Source of the DNA: CAZUZD01 sp964624465
GTDB taxonomy: Bacteria > Planctomycetota > Planctomycetia > Isosphaerales > Isosphaeraceae
Length of the DNA: 5,375 nucleotides
Reading direction: 5' to 3'
Assembly: GCA_964624465.1 (NCBI GenBank)
Contig: CAZUZD010000399.1
Coordinates: 1 to 5,375 of the forward strand
Below, in pieces: positions 4,493-5,375 of the stretch. Within the stretch, counting starts at the first letter, position 1. Each line of letters opens with the position of its first letter. Below the pieces are notes generated by a model, which had not been told where the DNA came from, made no database searches, and was given only the letters and a program-made list of their open reading frames with translations. Made by a program: the position numbers and the translations under genes.

Positions 4493-5375
4493 ATGAGCAA
4501 CCCCGCAGCGCGACGGATCGCGACGTCGATCCTGGCCCTGGGTGGCGTGAGCCTCGGCCTGGCCTGGGCGAGTGCCCTGGTCGGACCAGCGACGGCGAGG
4601 GGCCAGGTGCCCGGCCCCGGCCCCGGGGCGATCGGGGTGCGGCCGTCCTCGACATTCCACCCCGATTCGAGCTTCGCCGCCGAGACGCTGCTGCGGAACG
4701 CGGCCGCGCAGGTGCGGGCCGGCCAGTGGGGCGAGGCCCTGGACCTGTACCAGAAGGTGATCGACCAGCACGGCGACGCCGTGGCCCAGGTCCCCCGGAC
4801 CGACGCGGCGGCCGACCCTCGCGGCGAGTCGCTGCTGTTCGTCGAGGCCCGCCGGCACTGCCAGCGGCTGCTGGCCGGGTTGCCGCCCGAGGCCCGCGTC
4901 CTGTACCGCCGCCGGGTCGATGCCAGGGCCGAGGCCCTGTACCGCCGGGGCCTGGAGGCCGGCGACGAGGCCGCGCTGCGGCAGGTCGTCGAGACGTACT
5001 TCGGCTCGGCCCGCGGCGACGACGCGGCCAATGCGCTGGGCGACCTGGCCTTCCGCCGCGGCCGGTTCGCCGAGGCCTTGGACGCCTATCGCCTGCTGGT
5101 GCCCGACAGCCTCGACGACCTGAACGCCCTGGTGCACCCCGACGCGGACGTCGACCTGGGCCGGGTCGCGGCCAAGAAGCTGCTCTGCCGCGCCGCGCTG
5201 GGGATCGACCGCCCCGGCCCGGCCGAGCTGGAGAACCTGGCGGCCGACTACCCCGACGCCAGGGGGCGGCTGGCCGGCCGCGACGGCGCGCTGGCGGCCG
5301 TGACGGGCCGGGCCCTGGCCGACGACGACTTCGCCCCGGCGCCCGAGCGGGGCGGCCGCTGGCCGACCTTCGCCG
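4493..5375 (+). CDS. Secreted TPR protein, probably the N-terminal part of a PQQ-type beta-propeller protein (3' partial)
   Basis: The frame runs from the ATG at 4493 through the window end without a stop, giving 294 complete codons. Residues 1-36 form a signal peptide: basic AARR, a hydrophobic core (ILALGGVSLGLAWASALV), and likely cleavage near ATA/RG. A Gly/Pro-rich linker follows. Residues 63-94 (AETLLRNAAAQVRAGQWGEALDLYQKVI) and 176-203 (GDDAANALGDLAFRRGRFAEALDAYRLL) look like TPR-type helical repeats. The segment V-H-P-D-A-D-V-D-L (214-222) and the terminal R-W-P-T-F-A (289-294) are typical of planctomycete proteins annotated as PQQ-binding-like or BamB-like beta-propellers, where the propeller begins just after WPTFAG. 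The propeller itself lies outside the window, so that part is inferred from family pattern. A periplasmic or envelope location is likely. Upstream lie a sigma-54 promoter candidate and leader hairpins. Confidence 0.75.
   Translation, partial: MSNPAARRIATSILALGGVSLGLAWASALVGPATARGQVPGPGPGAIGVRPSSTFHPDSSFAAETLLRNAAAQVRAGQWGEALDLYQKVIDQHGDAVAQVPRTDAAADPRGESLLFVEARRHCQRLLAGLPPEARVLYRRRVDARAEALYRRGLEAGDEAALRQVVETYFGSARGDDAANALGDLAFRRGRFAEALDAYRLLVPDSLDDLNALVHPDADVDLGRVAAKKLLCRAALGIDRPGPAELENLAADYPDARGRLAGRDGALAAVTGRALADDDFAPAPERGGRWPTFA

Noticed and set aside
3673..5031. Long - strand open frame across the control region and the TPR gene
   Set aside because: It covers the sigma-54 candidate and runs opposite two supported genes. 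Its translation is Arg/Pro/Ser-rich with no recognisable motif.

Overview
The window is GC-rich DNA (roughly 70% by eye) carrying six protein-coding genes, all on the + strand. The first and last are cut by the window edges. Three things point to a planctomycete, most likely family Isosphaeraceae: secreted proteins with Ala/Pro-rich linkers after the signal peptide, paired cupredoxin-like/carboxypeptidase-regulatory-like proteins carrying a CDIHPWMKG motif, and a TPR protein that runs into a WPTFA segment typical of planctomycete PQQ-type beta-propeller proteins. This is judged from protein style alone; no marker gene is present.

Layout. Positions 2-757 hold the 3' part of a secreted cupredoxin-like protein. 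A 77-base gap full of short palindromes follows, then a secreted metal-dependent amidohydrolase of the imidazolonepropionase/prolidase-like type (835-2106). A 169-base gap has hairpins and a possible extended -10 element. Next is a full-length paralogue of the first gene (2276-3127), ended by a strong 22-base-arm hairpin (3146-3196). A second unit follows: a SprT-like zinc metallopeptidase with two tandem zinc-ribbon-like modules (best start 3242, end 3862), overlapping by ATGA a 64-residue membrane protein (3859-4053) that is easily missed. A 439-base non-coding stretch (4054-4492) holds a possible terminator, a near-consensus sigma-54 promoter at 4176-4191 with a 15-base inverted repeat about 87 bases before its predicted start site, a possible sigma-70-type promoter and three consecutive leader hairpins. 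It leads to a secreted TPR/beta-propeller-type protein (4493 to the window end, no stop reached).

How the genes relate. The two cupredoxin-like proteins and the amidohydrolase all appear to be exported. They may share a periplasmic or cell-surface role, but their gaps are long enough for separate transcription. The peptidase and small membrane gene look translationally coupled. The last gene appears to have its own, possibly activator-dependent, promoter. I see no tRNA, rRNA, CRISPR array, insertion sequence or phage gene. No clearly new multi-gene system is evident. The most interesting leads are the sigma-54 control region, the tandem-ribbon peptidase with its membrane partner, and the paired cupredoxins with compressed C-x2-H-x2-M motifs.
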